From: Fidelibacterota bacterium
Lineage (GTDB): Bacteria; Fidelibacterota; UBA8477; JABMPR01
Reading direction: 5' to 3'
Assembly: GCA_016845065.1 (NCBI GenBank)
Contig: JAERTG010000107.1
Span: forward strand, 1-64,000
Length of the DNA: 64,000 nucleotides
The position numbers and the translations under genes were made by a program. The notes under the pieces are model-generated. The model did no database searches. It was not told the DNA's origin and saw only the letters and a list, made by a program, of their open reading frames with translations. Every line of letters starts with the position of its first letter. The first letter of the stretch is position 1. Shown in pieces: positions 52,701-60,873 of the stretch.

Positions 52701-53376
52701 TATGAGTGGATCATATAACTTTAAAGCTGATTCTCTCAAGGCTTCAGATATTTCCAGCAGCATGAAAGTGAATATTGGAAAATCATTCCGACTTAGTCCC
52801 AGCATGACTTATGAAGTCTATGAGAGAGACTCAACAGGCACGCATAAGATTGATAAACTCAGATCTCCACGCATGACCCGTGCAGGATTTAGTTTTGGTT
52901 TTAGACTTGAAGGCGCTGCCCCAGGGGGCTTACGTTCAGGTCCACGTCAAAAGATCTCGCTTGACAGTTTAGGGGCTGATTCTGCACAAGGGCTTGATGA
53001 GGACCTCGGTGGTTTCAAACTTCCAAGGGCTGGCTCGGGTCGCGCAAGGGCTGTCTGGACTGCAAATTTTAGTTTCAGTTATTCATATAGCCATCAAAAC
53101 CCCCTGGATGAGGCCAAGCAAACTTTTAACCTGGGCACCAACTTAAAGTTCAATCTCTCCGAAAACTGGGCTGTGAACTACAACCCCAGATTCAATCTCA
53201 TGGATAAAAAACTGGTAAGCGGCTCTGTTGGTGTTACCCGAAAACTGCATTGCTGGAAGATGACAATCTCTTGGACACCCATGGGTAGATGGGGTGGTTT
53301 AAACCTGACAATCCGCCCCAATGCTTCACAGCTTCAAGATTTGAAAGTGGAGCATACAGCACATAGAAAATATTAA
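49732..53376 (+). CDS. lptD: LPS-assembly protein LptD-like (OstA-containing)
   Basis: The 1214-residue outer-membrane protein has a signal peptide (to about residue 29), several OstA/LptA-like beta-jellyroll segments in the N-terminal half (about 35-330: 'GDVEMKRGDAILNCDVAEFQ' and 'GDARFEDDPFVVTAQKLGYY' as repeat examples), and a large C-terminal barrel (about 560-1214, 'PSYDYRPTNGGRALKGFGYY'). LptD of E. coli is 784 residues. The extra length lies in the periplasmic part, which resembles stacked LptA repeats and so might shorten or replace a separate LptA bridge. It inserts lipopolysaccharide into the outer leaflet. Confidence 0.85.
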   Translation: MHLSFRPHKIRLTLLCIILVVSNSPILAARGEKLELIRADEIKSFTRGGITYRRLVGDVEMKRGDAILNCDVAEFQMEKDEALLSGHVTITTPDSKLSSKTARYAGDDEYVELLGDARFEDDPFVVTAQKLGYYIDLKKVLATDEPTLVDSGSTLMADTIFYYEDTQLGDARGSASMVNTTDSLSVSGQHLLYYSGKDSLLSYGDAQFKKWSIEDTTLQIDSDSLSLEEGYFFAWQNVELKNGDALGTCGQAVYMQEDDVAIMRENPILQEDDFVLRGDVFNLHMDDGDLKSVYVPENPHFTQRKASDDTTFTDWLDGKVMAVEFSEGQPETVTLIEMATSFFNVIEEGVYKGSNKVSGDTLFILLSDSSISDISVTGGAEGEFVPARGSADISSPIKYWAHHIAYSMQHETTQLKTKASIDYGDMKLKAGHVGVYWRQNLLRARSLVDTLGSKDYPVLSQKGQEDFNGQSMVYDLRTRRGKVAAGRTKMDDGNYYGEELTRINEDIYLMEDGYYTTCDIEDHPHFYFYSRQMKLFTDKIIIAKPVVLYIADIPLVALPFAVFPQKKGRSSGFIMPSYDYRPTNGGRALKGFGYYWAINDYSDYKMTGTFWDQYEEFNLRSVFRYKKRYKISGSIDASMVSDRNALDDPMDWKWRLKIKHSQTIDPSFTIRADGELSGDANFDRNYSHDQDERLNTKLHSGISINKKFESINSTTSLSGTYDENLQVTRRVEEAPEAAGIRLSGPTLALPSFRFSRASSPIIMAKGNQEHWYNNFRWSYNNSFSNRRKWSYLSYENPDSQATDTLLWEEDIDDTRTWNHNMSLSGDTQLMKVLKLVGSVSYKDAWAFKYFDPILDDNGLALVDSSSGAIETAEIDGFIRRGTFSTSASLNTKLYGIFPVKIGPLQAIRHTLTPSMSLSYTPDFSTDFWGYTESLTDTTGTVQRFDRFAGSDIGSTPSNEALRMTWRLNNVFDYKLFQNDVESKSQFFTWNMSGSYNFKADSLKASDISSSMKVNIGKSFRLSPSMTYEVYERDSTGTHKIDKLRSPRMTRAGFSFGFRLEGAAPGGLRSGPRQKISLDSLGADSAQGLDEDLGGFKLPRAGSGRARAVWTANFSFSYSYSHQNPLDEAKQTFNLGTNLKFNLSENWAVNYNPRFNLMDKKLVSGSVGVTRKLHCWKMTISWTPMGRWGGLNLTIRPNASQLQDLKVEHTAHRKY

Positions 53377-53530
53377 AAGCTCTATAGTCCATTCTCGATT
53401 ATTGCTTTAAACACAGGGACATCAGTCCCTAAAAACCTGAAACAGACCTATGCAGAATAGGCGTAGACTTTTTTTTATCCGGGATTACTTTTAGAACAAG
53501 CATTTTAAAACCATAATTTCGGAGTGTCTG

Positions 53531-54160
53531 TTGTCCCAAGTCATTGAGTTAAAATCTCATCCACTGGTATCACACAATTTAGCCATCCTGAGAAGTAAAG
53601 ACACTGACAGTCAGCGGTTTAGAGAATCAGCTCAACGACTTAGCAATATGGTCCTTATGGCAGCTACTGAATCTTTAAATACTGTTGAACAGACCATCGA
53701 AACACCCATGCAAAAAACGACCGAAATGGTATTCGCTGAAGATGTCTGGTTTATCCCTGTTCTAAGAGCAGGTCTGGCCATGGTAGATGTAGGTCTCAGT
53801 CTCTTACCGGATGCACATGTAGGTTTTGTGGGTCTATATAGAGATGAAGAGACACTGGAACCACAGCATTACTATAAAAATCTACCGGATTACTCAACAA
53901 CTGCCCACAGCTGTTTTCTCATGGATCCGATGTTGGCTACCGGCGGAAGTGCGTGTGCGGCGATTGAATTATTAAAATCTCAAGGTGCAACAGATATTAG
54001 ATTGTTAACCCTGATCTGCGCCCCAGAAGGCATAAAAGAAGTCTTTACAAAGCATCCAGATGTGGGCATTTTTACTGCTTCTGTTGATGAGCGATTAAAT
54101 GAGGTAGGATACATCGTCCCCGGTCTCGGGGATGCAGGTGACCGATATTTTGGGACTTGA
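53531..54160 (+). CDS. upp: uracil phosphoribosyltransferase
   Basis: The 209-residue enzyme makes UMP from uracil and PRPP. The motifs 'FIPVLRAGLAMVDVGLSLLP', PRPP loop 'FLMDPMLATGGSACAAIEL' and 'VGYIVPGLGDAGDRYFGT' are complete. The start is TTG 53531, preceded by GGAGTG. Its presence near a deoxyribose BMC suggests pyrimidine salvage in the genome, but the two loci are about 33 kb apart. Confidence 0.93.
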   Translation: MSQVIELKSHPLVSHNLAILRSKDTDSQRFRESAQRLSNMVLMAATESLNTVEQTIETPMQKTTEMVFAEDVWFIPVLRAGLAMVDVGLSLLPDAHVGFVGLYRDEETLEPQHYYKNLPDYSTTAHSCFLMDPMLATGGSACAAIELLKSQGATDIRLLTLICAPEGIKEVFTKHPDVGIFTASVDERLNEVGYIVPGLGDAGDRYFGT

Positions 54161-54190
54161 GCTTTTTAGTTCAGCCCAAAAACGGCGGAA

Positions 54191-54219
54191 GGGAGGACAG
54201 TCCGGGCGGACTGCCTCCC
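54191..54219. terminator. long GC-rich hairpin between convergent upp and fliG-like genes
   Basis: GGGAGG (54191-54196) pairs with CCTCCC (54214-54219), and CAGTCCG (54198-54204) pairs with CGGACTG (54207-54213), leaving one bulged A and a 2-base loop. It is a very stable 13-bp stem between convergent genes. It lacks a T tract on either side, so it may protect 3' ends or work with a factor-dependent terminator. Confidence 0.55.
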
Positions 54220-54266
54220 CTCCTATCTCGCTAGTGCAGGACAGCGGAGATATCTTCATCAGCTAA

Positions 54267-55196
54267 CTACTCGATAAAGTCGGCCTCGGCGAACTCCTCG
54301 ATACTGAAATCATTTTCTGGATCAGCGTCCATTTGTAGGATGAATTCCACAACCTTCTTTTGTGCTCCCTCCACCTGCTTGCGAGAAACGGGTCCTTCTT
54401 TGGGTTCGTACATAGCCTGCTTCTTTTGAGGCAGGTTCTCCACAACCCTATCGGCTAATTCTTGATCCTGTCCCTTTAGCGCGAGGGCAATATCATCGAT
54501 ATCGAGACTATTGAATACATCTCTAAGGATATTTTCCGGGAGCATTGGCACACTTTCAAAAGTGAAATGATGTTTCTTCACTTCCTTGGCCAGCTCCGGA
54601 TCTTCCTGGGAGAGATAATCAAGAAATTGTCGTTGTTCTTTTGTGTCCATAGTTCCCAATAGCCCTGCCATTGCCTTGCCGCCACCTTCTGAATACTCAG
54701 CCTGGGATGGAATCTGCTTGGCTTTTTCACGGAACTCTGAAGCTACTTCCAGTACGGCTTCCAGCGGAACCTCTTTAATTTTTCCTAGATCAACCATGGC
54801 CTCAGTTCGAACCTCAGTTGGGAGTCTCATAAGGAGACGACCCTGCATTTCAGTAGGAATTTGAGCCAGGAGTATAGAAATAGAACGTGTGGGCTCTGAT
54901 CGGATCAAGTAAGCAAGATGCACTTCTGACATGCCCTCAAGAAAAGCAAAGGGTTGGGAGGTTGAATCCTTGGCCTCAGCAGCAAATTTCTTGGACATGA
55001 AGGAGAAATAAAACTCCTCAAGTACCATCTTCTTAAATTCAAAGTGTATGTTTTTAATTTGAGGTACACGTTGACGGACCGCAATAATTTCCTGGTCGGT
55101 TAGATTTGGGAACAGCTGTCCTGCGAGACGTGCTCCCAGTATATCAAAAAGAATTGCGGCTTTATCAATACCGGCTAGTTTTTGTTGAGTAGCCAT
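54267..55196 (-). CDS. FliG-like rotor/switch protein (no flagellum in context)
   Basis: The 309-residue protein has all three FliG domains. The N domain lies at about 5-72 ('DKAAILFDILGARLAGQLFP'), the middle domain at about 85-160, with 'RSEPTRSISILLAQIP' at the place of the EHPQ motif, and the C domain at 170-290 ('HHFTFESVPMLPEN', 'DIDDIALALKGQDQ', 'GPVSRKQVEGAQ'). By hand alignment to E. coli FliG, Lys264 is kept (Lys241) and Arg281 is conserved as Lys258. The DD pair (288-289) is replaced by Glu-Pro-Lys and Arg297 is Ser271. Its start overlaps the FliF-like stop by one base. It would sit under the FliF-like ring and face MotA. Confidence 0.88.
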   Translation of the reverse strand: MATQQKLAGIDKAAILFDILGARLAGQLFPNLTDQEIIAVRQRVPQIKNIHFEFKKMVLEEFYFSFMSKKFAAEAKDSTSQPFAFLEGMSEVHLAYLIRSEPTRSISILLAQIPTEMQGRLLMRLPTEVRTEAMVDLGKIKEVPLEAVLEVASEFREKAKQIPSQAEYSEGGGKAMAGLLGTMDTKEQRQFLDYLSQEDPELAKEVKKHHFTFESVPMLPENILRDVFNSLDIDDIALALKGQDQELADRVVENLPQKKQAMYEPKEGPVSRKQVEGAQKKVVEFILQMDADPENDFSIEEFAEADFIE

Positions 55197-57088
55197 TATT
55201 TTTGCCCCTTCTTTTTCTTTTTACCATTTGATTTTTCTTCTTCCTCAGCTTCTTCAGCTTCCTCTTCTGCTTCACCAGTATCCTGTAACCAATCCTTCAC
55301 AATGCTGGAGGCTGAACCAGGCTTACTTACAGCCAGGGAGACGACTGATTTCTTAATGCTATCCACTTCATCCAATAACTCTGGATCAATTTCCGGTTCA
55401 GGGATGAGGTCTTCCTCTGGCTCAGTCTCTTCAACATCAGGGGCTGGTTCTGGCTCAACTGCTGCCTGATCCATATCCTGTGATGGAGGTAATTCCGGCG
55501 CTTGACGACGACCACCCATGAGGGCACCGATAATCACGGCCAATCCAACCAATACAGCTGCACCAAGAATGAAAAGCCAGAGAAGATCATCTTCATCTTC
55601 AGGCATCATGGTGGCTTGGAGTCTCTGGTTTTCAAGATCGTCCATTTGCTGTTTGAGCCTATCTTCACGATCCTTAATGGCTGTTTTTTCTGCTTCCCTG
55701 CGTTTTTGCTCGAGTTCAAGCTTTAAGCGCTGTTCTTCTTCGAGATCAACTGCAGATAGCTGGTCCTTAAGATCTTCGAGTTGTTCAGAGAGGAGGGCTA
55801 ACCGCAGGGAGTCCTGGCGCAAACGATCCTGTGCCTGTTCCTGCTGAGCCTCAAACAATTGTCGACGTTCCTCAGCGAGACGGTTTTCTTCTTGCTCGCG
55901 TAAGTCCCTTAATTCATTCTCACGCTGGCGAATCCGTTCTTCTTCCTGAAGACGAAGTTGTGCCAGTTCAGCTTCGTGTTCCTTCTGCTTATCAGCTTCC
56001 TCCTGACGGATACGGGCCATTTCTGCATCACGAGCCTCTTTATTGGCTTGGTCAAGTTTCATCTGCTCCTGCTGAGCTTCTAAATCTTTGATTCGCTGGT
56101 TTTCAGTCTCTTCTTTCTGTCGAGCCTCAATTGCTGTCATTTTTTCAGCAATAGATTTCAGGAGAAGCTGTTCTGTGTCAGGCTTGTCATTTGTTGCACC
56201 TTGAAAATCAGCAGTCATAACCTGCAATTTGTCACCGCGTTCTCTATTGAAATGAGCTGCTACCATGGTAACAGTGCGAATATTCTCAATAATCTGAGGG
56301 GAGATAGGGTCTTCCAGAATGACAGTTAATTCCATTTTGTTAACTCGCAGGCTGGGACCACTTATACTGGCAACTGTATGACGAGACAATTGAGCATTAC
56401 TACTTCCGGTGTAGCTCACAAGATTCTGGTCGTCTGTATTCTCAGTGACGCTTTGCATGTCTTCTTCCAGAATGACTTCATTCTCTTCAAGTGAAAGACT
56501 CGCTTCAGCGGCGATTTCAGATTGAGTCGTATCAGGTATTTCGGCGACTTCGTCCAAATCTTCAGCCGCGGCATAGACAACATCCTCATTGGTATCTTCT
56601 TCTACAGGAACTTCTTCCTCATATAATTCAAAACCAGGAGATTGAATTCCAGGGAATCCTGGGATATCAGATGGTACATCAGTTTTTATGGGACGTTTTT
56701 TGAGAATAGTCCGTGTCTTTTTTACGCTGGGATTATCACTGTCTTCTCTGGCTGATTGAGTCATACCAGGGGTTCTGTTGAGAGATTGCTTGAAAATTTC
56801 CTGTTCAGGACTGACTTTCCCTTTTTCCGAGCCAGGAGCTTCATAAACAGTTGTATATTTTTGAGTTGGTGTTGCTTCCATTACAACATTTACGTTCACA
56901 ATAAAATTTTCATGGCGTAGGATGCGATAAACAGCATCACTCACACGCTGATGTATGGTATTCTCCAGCAATATCTTTTGTGAGAGCACCTCTTTATTGG
57001 TGTCCGGTACTGCAAACACCTGAGAGATCAACATCAGCGAGGTAATAATACTGCCTATAATGATGTGTTTAAATGCTGGATACTTCAT
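55196..57088 (-). CDS. FliF-like M-ring protein with long periplasmic coiled coil
   Basis: The 630-residue protein has a signal or anchor sequence (8-27) and two halves of a FliF-type ring-building domain (32-72 'LENTIHQRVSDAVYRILRH'; 245-296 with 'RERGDKLQVMTADF'). Between them is an acidic, Pro-rich insert (75-230). A charged coiled coil follows (305-495), then a transmembrane helix (502-524) and a cytoplasmic tail. Residues 578-602 ('KKSVVSLAVSKPGSASSIVK', then DWL) match the FliG-binding helix pair at the end of FliF. Classical FliF has no such coiled coil and no rod-side partners are encoded here. The highly charged C-terminus (AEEAEEEEKSNGKKKKKGQK) is unusual. Confidence 0.8.
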   Translation of the reverse strand: MKYPAFKHIIIGSIITSLMLISQVFAVPDTNKEVLSQKILLENTIHQRVSDAVYRILRHENFIVNVNVVMEATPTQKYTTVYEAPGSEKGKVSPEQEIFKQSLNRTPGMTQSAREDSDNPSVKKTRTILKKRPIKTDVPSDIPGFPGIQSPGFELYEEEVPVEEDTNEDVVYAAAEDLDEVAEIPDTTQSEIAAEASLSLEENEVILEEDMQSVTENTDDQNLVSYTGSSNAQLSRHTVASISGPSLRVNKMELTVILEDPISPQIIENIRTVTMVAAHFNRERGDKLQVMTADFQGATNDKPDTEQLLLKSIAEKMTAIEARQKEETENQRIKDLEAQQEQMKLDQANKEARDAEMARIRQEEADKQKEHEAELAQLRLQEEERIRQRENELRDLREQEENRLAEERRQLFEAQQEQAQDRLRQDSLRLALLSEQLEDLKDQLSAVDLEEEQRLKLELEQKRREAEKTAIKDREDRLKQQMDDLENQRLQATMMPEDEDDLLWLFILGAAVLVGLAVIIGALMGGRRQAPELPPSQDMDQAAVEPEPAPDVEETEPEEDLIPEPEIDPELLDEVDSIKKSVVSLAVSKPGSASSIVKDWLQDTGEAEEEAEEAEEEEKSNGKKKKKGQK

Positions 57089-57120
57089 ATGCTTCTCCTC
57101 GTTTCTAGCGCCAGTCCTAA

Positions 57121-57762
57121 TTAACCGATCGTTAGAAATGTTATGTCAACGCGTCTATTTTTCGCTTTATTCGAAGCGTTATCGTTTGCCACCAATGGAA
57201 CGGTATCACCAAAACCAATGGCTCGGAACTTGTCAGCGGCAATTCCCTGACTGGTTAAATACCTGATCACTGCACTGGACCTGGCAGCCGATAGCTCCCA
57301 ATTTGAAGGAAACTGACTTGACCGGATTGGGTCATTATCGGTATGTCCCTCTACTGCAATGGCGTATGTCGCCCTTTCCATAGTGCTTACAAGCTTCACC
57401 AGAAATGATTTAATTTCTCTGGACAGCGTTGCAGTACCTGAACCAAAGGCTAAATCACTGGCAATCCCCAGGGTAACACCGCGGGCATCCATCGAAACTT
57501 TTACCTGACTCTGGAGCTCTTGCTCCACAACTAATTTCTTAACTTCTTTATTGATTTGACTTAAGGATACCTTTTTTGACTTTTTCGTAGATCCTTTTTT
57601 CTTATTGGTTGAATTTCCAAACTGTTCCAGCTTGACAGGATCCAGGGTGGACATAGCAAAAAGGAGTACAAAAAAGGTCATGAGCAGGGTCATCATATCA
57701 GCAAAGGTGGTTAGCCAACCGCCTTCATCCTGTTCTTGCTTCTTTTTTGGTGCCATGGGCAT
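57121..57762 (-). CDS. motB: MotB stator protein
   Basis: The 213-residue protein has one N-terminal transmembrane helix carrying the proton-binding Asp22 ('WLTTFADMMTLLMTFFVLLF') and a C-terminal OmpA/MotB peptidoglycan-binding domain ('AIAVEGHTDNDPIRSSQFPS', then 'NWELSAARSSAVIRYL'). A Lys-rich plug/linker region (52-75) lies between. It is short compared with E. coli MotB (308 residues), lacking much of the linker. It anchors the stator to the cell wall. It ends 32 bases before the FliF-like gene. Confidence 0.92.
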   Translation of the reverse strand: MPMAPKKKQEQDEGGWLTTFADMMTLLMTFFVLLFAMSTLDPVKLEQFGNSTNKKKGSTKKSKKVSLSQINKEVKKLVVEQELQSQVKVSMDARGVTLGIASDLAFGSGTATLSREIKSFLVKLVSTMERATYAIAVEGHTDNDPIRSSQFPSNWELSAARSSAVIRYLTSQGIAADKFRAIGFGDTVPLVANDNASNKAKNRRVDITFLTIG

Positions 57763-57767
57763 ACTAT

Positions 57768-58571
57768 TTAGTCCTCATATACCCTGTCACGGGGAGCAAG
57801 ATATGAGTTGAGAAATTCTCTAACCAGAATGGGATGCTTTTTAACCTTGAGCATGACAATCCCATCAATAATCATATTTTGAGTAATATTTCGTTTATCT
57901 ATTCGAGAGCGTAGCTTCGCAGCAACTGGAAGAAAGAACATATTGGCAAAGAGAGCACCATAAAAGGTTGTTATCAATGCCACACCCATAGCCTGCCCCA
58001 GCTTTGCAGCAGGATCATCATCTCCACCATCACCAGCAGGAGCTCCCATGGCAAAAAGCATGGCAACCAGCCCCACCAGGGTTCCAACCATACCAAAGGC
58101 TGGGGAGAAAACGCCCATGGTTTTAAATACATTGGCTTCAGCGTCTTCACGTAGTTCTCGGTTCACAACACGGGTTTCCATGATATTGCGGATATCCTCT
58201 TCTGGAAGACCATCAACAATCATCTGAACACCATCTTTCATAAACCAATCATTAATCCCATCAGTTGCTTTCTCAAGATCTGCTGTACCTTTTCGGGCAA
58301 CAGCAGCCAGTTCTACCAATTCACGAAGCGTGTCGCTGTCATTGTGGGTATCACCCTTGAAAACTGCCCAGAGGTTAGTATACAGCGAGAGTACCTCTTT
58401 AACAGGGAAGGCCATGGCTGTGGCGGCAATTGTACCCCCCAGCACGATCATGAGCGATTGGATATCCACAAAGGTCATCACACCGTTTGGGAGAGCCTGG
58501 GACACACCGAATACGGCATAGCCAATCAAGCCTGAACCGAATAATAATCCTATAATGGTTGCAAAATCCAT
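57768..58571 (-). CDS. motA: MotA stator protein
   Basis: The 267-residue protein has four transmembrane helices (about 3-22, 32-55, 150-172, 188-212), the channel Pro in 'GVFSPAFGMVGTLVGLVAML' and 'ALFANMFFLPVAAKLRSRID' in the last helix. An Asp-rich 'GDGGDDDPAAKLGQAMG' segment joins helices 3 and 4. The cytoplasmic loop that meets FliG in flagella lies at 60-145. It is 5 bases before motB. Its presence with FliG-like and FliF-like genes implies torque or push-pull work on that rotor. Confidence 0.93.
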   Translation of the reverse strand: MDFATIIGLLFGSGLIGYAVFGVSQALPNGVMTFVDIQSLMIVLGGTIAATAMAFPVKEVLSLYTNLWAVFKGDTHNDSDTLRELVELAAVARKGTADLEKATDGINDWFMKDGVQMIVDGLPEEDIRNIMETRVVNRELREDAEANVFKTMGVFSPAFGMVGTLVGLVAMLFAMGAPAGDGGDDDPAAKLGQAMGVALITTFYGALFANMFFLPVAAKLRSRIDKRNITQNMIIDGIVMLKVKKHPILVREFLNSYLAPRDRVYED

Positions 58572-58589
58572 ATGCTAATCCTTTTCCTG

Positions 58590-59963
58590 TTAATCCCTTG
58601 CGGAAACGGCCGAACGCAACCGATTCTCATTTAGAGCACGCAGGATATTACGTACTTCGTCATATCCGGGGTCGATCTGAAGTGCAATATTCCAATTAAT
58701 AGTTGCTCTATCGATCTGATTAAGCTTGTAATAGATGGACCCCCGTCTGGCATAAGCTAAGGCCAGGTTTGGATTGTATTCCAAGGCTTCGTTGATCTCA
58801 ATCAGGGCATCATCATATTCTTCATTGTAGAATAAGCGTAATGAGCGTGAGAGGTGTTTCAAAGCCTGGTTGATCTGGGCATCGGAGACGTGGCGTGCCA
58901 ATTGGAGGGAGGCCACTGAATCTTCCAAGACCTGATTTCTTTGTTCAAGATGTTCTACCATGCGATTGAGGTGTTCAATCTCGGCACTTGACATTCTGAG
59001 GGAATCCCTAAGCACCAGCAACTGTCGCTCCTGGGCTTTATGCCAGCTGGAATCTATTACTGTTCGCATGGGTAAACCGTCTTCAGTGACAACACCTGAA
59101 ACCTTTATACCACCGCGTTGTTTGCTTGCAGCTGACTTGACGCGGGGTAGAAAATAATCGAGTCCGATTCCTATACCGGGTGGGTTGTCGCGATCCTCAC
59201 CGAGATAGGGTAAGTTTTGCATGTTGGAGAAACCAACATTGATGTGGTATTCCTGGGTCAATGGGACCTTGACTCCAGCGTTGATTCCTACACCATCCCA
59301 TTCAATGATGAAATCCAGACCACCACGATCAGCCATGATGTTGGTATTAAGCAGAAGACCGAGAAAGAACCCAATGCTATTTGCCTTGGCTGTTTTGGTG
59401 GTATCAAAGGGTGTCGCTGTGCTGTCAATAGATAGATCATACTTCCCATAGTTAGAACCATAGCGGCCTGACCCGATACCTAAGTAAGTCTTAAGATTAT
59501 ACTCGGAGAAACTGTTTTCTCGGCTGAGCAGCATATAGTAGGAAAGGTTTCGAACTTTTTCTTCAAGTCCCGCAGAATCAGAAGCTGCGCTGGTAACGCT
59601 GATATCATTTACACCAATCCCCACTGCAGTTTCACCGTATGTCAACAGACGGTTCTGAATATGCAGGGCAATATCATTTTCATTGCCTGCTGAACCAGAT
59701 TGAATGGCAGAGAGTCCAAGTCTGAAATCACGGGTTATATCTGTTTCCAGAAAAGCTCCCTTATTCCAATAGTCTGTTTCGAATGCACCACGTGTGGATT
59801 GACTGGCAACACCAATACGCAATAAATAGGATTCATTATACAAACTGGAAGTTGGAATGTGCATCATGGGGCCAGGTCTAGAATAATTCAGGGTCGTTTG
59901 ACCGAAAACTGACATGCCCGTCGCAACGATAACTAAAATCAGTATATGTTTTAATGTTTTCAT
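58590..59963 (-). CDS. outer-membrane barrel-like protein with C-terminal TPR
   Basis: The 457-residue product has a signal peptide (to about 21), a region with alternating strands likely to form an outer-membrane or periplasmic beta domain (22-265, 'YLLRIGVASQSTRGAFETDY', 'HINVGFSNMQNLPYLG'), a short coiled coil (300-350) and TPR repeats (365-440, 'YNEEYDDALIEINEALEYNP', 'ALAYARRGSIYYKLNQID'). It sits between the YbgF-like genes and motA in the same operon. It is a candidate outer-membrane anchor for the motor-like complex. No named family is recognised. Confidence 0.65.
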   Translation of the reverse strand: MKTLKHILILVIVATGMSVFGQTTLNYSRPGPMMHIPTSSLYNESYLLRIGVASQSTRGAFETDYWNKGAFLETDITRDFRLGLSAIQSGSAGNENDIALHIQNRLLTYGETAVGIGVNDISVTSAASDSAGLEEKVRNLSYYMLLSRENSFSEYNLKTYLGIGSGRYGSNYGKYDLSIDSTATPFDTTKTAKANSIGFFLGLLLNTNIMADRGGLDFIIEWDGVGINAGVKVPLTQEYHINVGFSNMQNLPYLGEDRDNPPGIGIGLDYFLPRVKSAASKQRGGIKVSGVVTEDGLPMRTVIDSSWHKAQERQLLVLRDSLRMSSAEIEHLNRMVEHLEQRNQVLEDSVASLQLARHVSDAQINQALKHLSRSLRLFYNEEYDDALIEINEALEYNPNLALAYARRGSIYYKLNQIDRATINWNIALQIDPGYDEVRNILRALNENRLRSAVSARD

Positions 59964-59997
59964 ATGATGATCTCCAGGATCAGCCTCTCATCTCGTA

Positions 59998-60870
59998 TCA
60001 TTCCTGCACAAATCGTCTTGCCAGAGTCAAATATTCACTGCCGGGGTGACGGGAAACCAATTCTTGAAAGGCAAGTTTGGCTTCCGGAAGACGATCCTTG
60101 TTTTTAAATGCCAGTCCGATCATAACTAAAGCATCGTCCAGCTTATCAGAATTCTCAAAGCGCTGCACCTGTTCAAGGGCACTAATCGCTTCATCATAGA
60201 GTCCCTTTTCAAAATAGCAGCGACCTACCCAGTATTGAGCATTCGCACGCATCGTTACATCAACACCGCCTTGAACAATATTGTTAAAATCTTCAATGGC
60301 CTGATAGTAAAGTTCCTGGTGGTACTTCGTGAGTCCACTTCTATAGGCGGCCTGCTCTTCACGCTCTGTCAATTTTGGACCAGTATATTGTTGGTTGACA
60401 GGTACAGCAGTTACGGCAACATGCTTCCAGGGAGTGTGCAATTCAGCAAAGACGCTGTCCGAGGTCTGAGTTTCCCCGGGTACAAATTCTGGGGTTCTCT
60501 TGGCACTTTCCTGTTGACCCACCAAACTGGTAATACGCGTGCTCAGCAGGGCTCGATCTGTTTCCCCAGCGGCTTTTATCTGGGCGATTTCTGCCTGCAG
60601 ACTATCAATCACATTGGTCTGATATCTCAAACGAATTTCAGTTTCAGCTAATTTGTGCTGATAGCGATTTAACTCTTCTTCGAGCTCCATCTGCTGTCCT
60701 AGTAGCTCAGGGGAATCAATAATTTCGGTATCTACATCAGGACTTGTCTGGGTGCTGTCCTCAATTCTCAAGCCAATATCATAGAAGAGACTTCCCTGGC
60801 CGACTTGACCAGAAACCGTCAATCCAAACAGGAGCACAATGAGGATGATATATGTGAGATGAGACTTCAT
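59998..60870 (-). CDS. coiled-coil and TPR periplasmic protein (YbgF/CpoB-like)
   Basis: The 290-residue product has a signal peptide (to about 22), a coiled coil (55-110, 'ELLGQQMELEEELNRYQHKL') and TPR repeats (175-285, 'ANAQYWVGRCYFEKGLYDEA', 'SALEQVQRFENSDK', 'ALVMIGLAFKNKDRLPEAKL'), the layout of YbgF/CpoB and BamD-like adaptors. It is 3 bases from the next YbgF-like gene and closely coupled. It probably binds periplasmic partners in the motor-like complex. Confidence 0.7.
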   Translation of the reverse strand: MKSHLTYIILIVLLFGLTVSGQVGQGSLFYDIGLRIEDSTQTSPDVDTEIIDSPELLGQQMELEEELNRYQHKLAETEIRLRYQTNVIDSLQAEIAQIKAAGETDRALLSTRITSLVGQQESAKRTPEFVPGETQTSDSVFAELHTPWKHVAVTAVPVNQQYTGPKLTEREEQAAYRSGLTKYHQELYYQAIEDFNNIVQGGVDVTMRANAQYWVGRCYFEKGLYDEAISALEQVQRFENSDKLDDALVMIGLAFKNKDRLPEAKLAFQELVSRHPGSEYLTLARRFVQE

Positions 60871-60873
60871 GGT

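Noticed and set aside
57121-58571. Zorya-type phage defence (ZorAB)
   Set aside because: MotA/MotB here sit with FliF- and FliG-like genes and TPR envelope proteins, and no ZorC/D/E helicase or nuclease partners are present.
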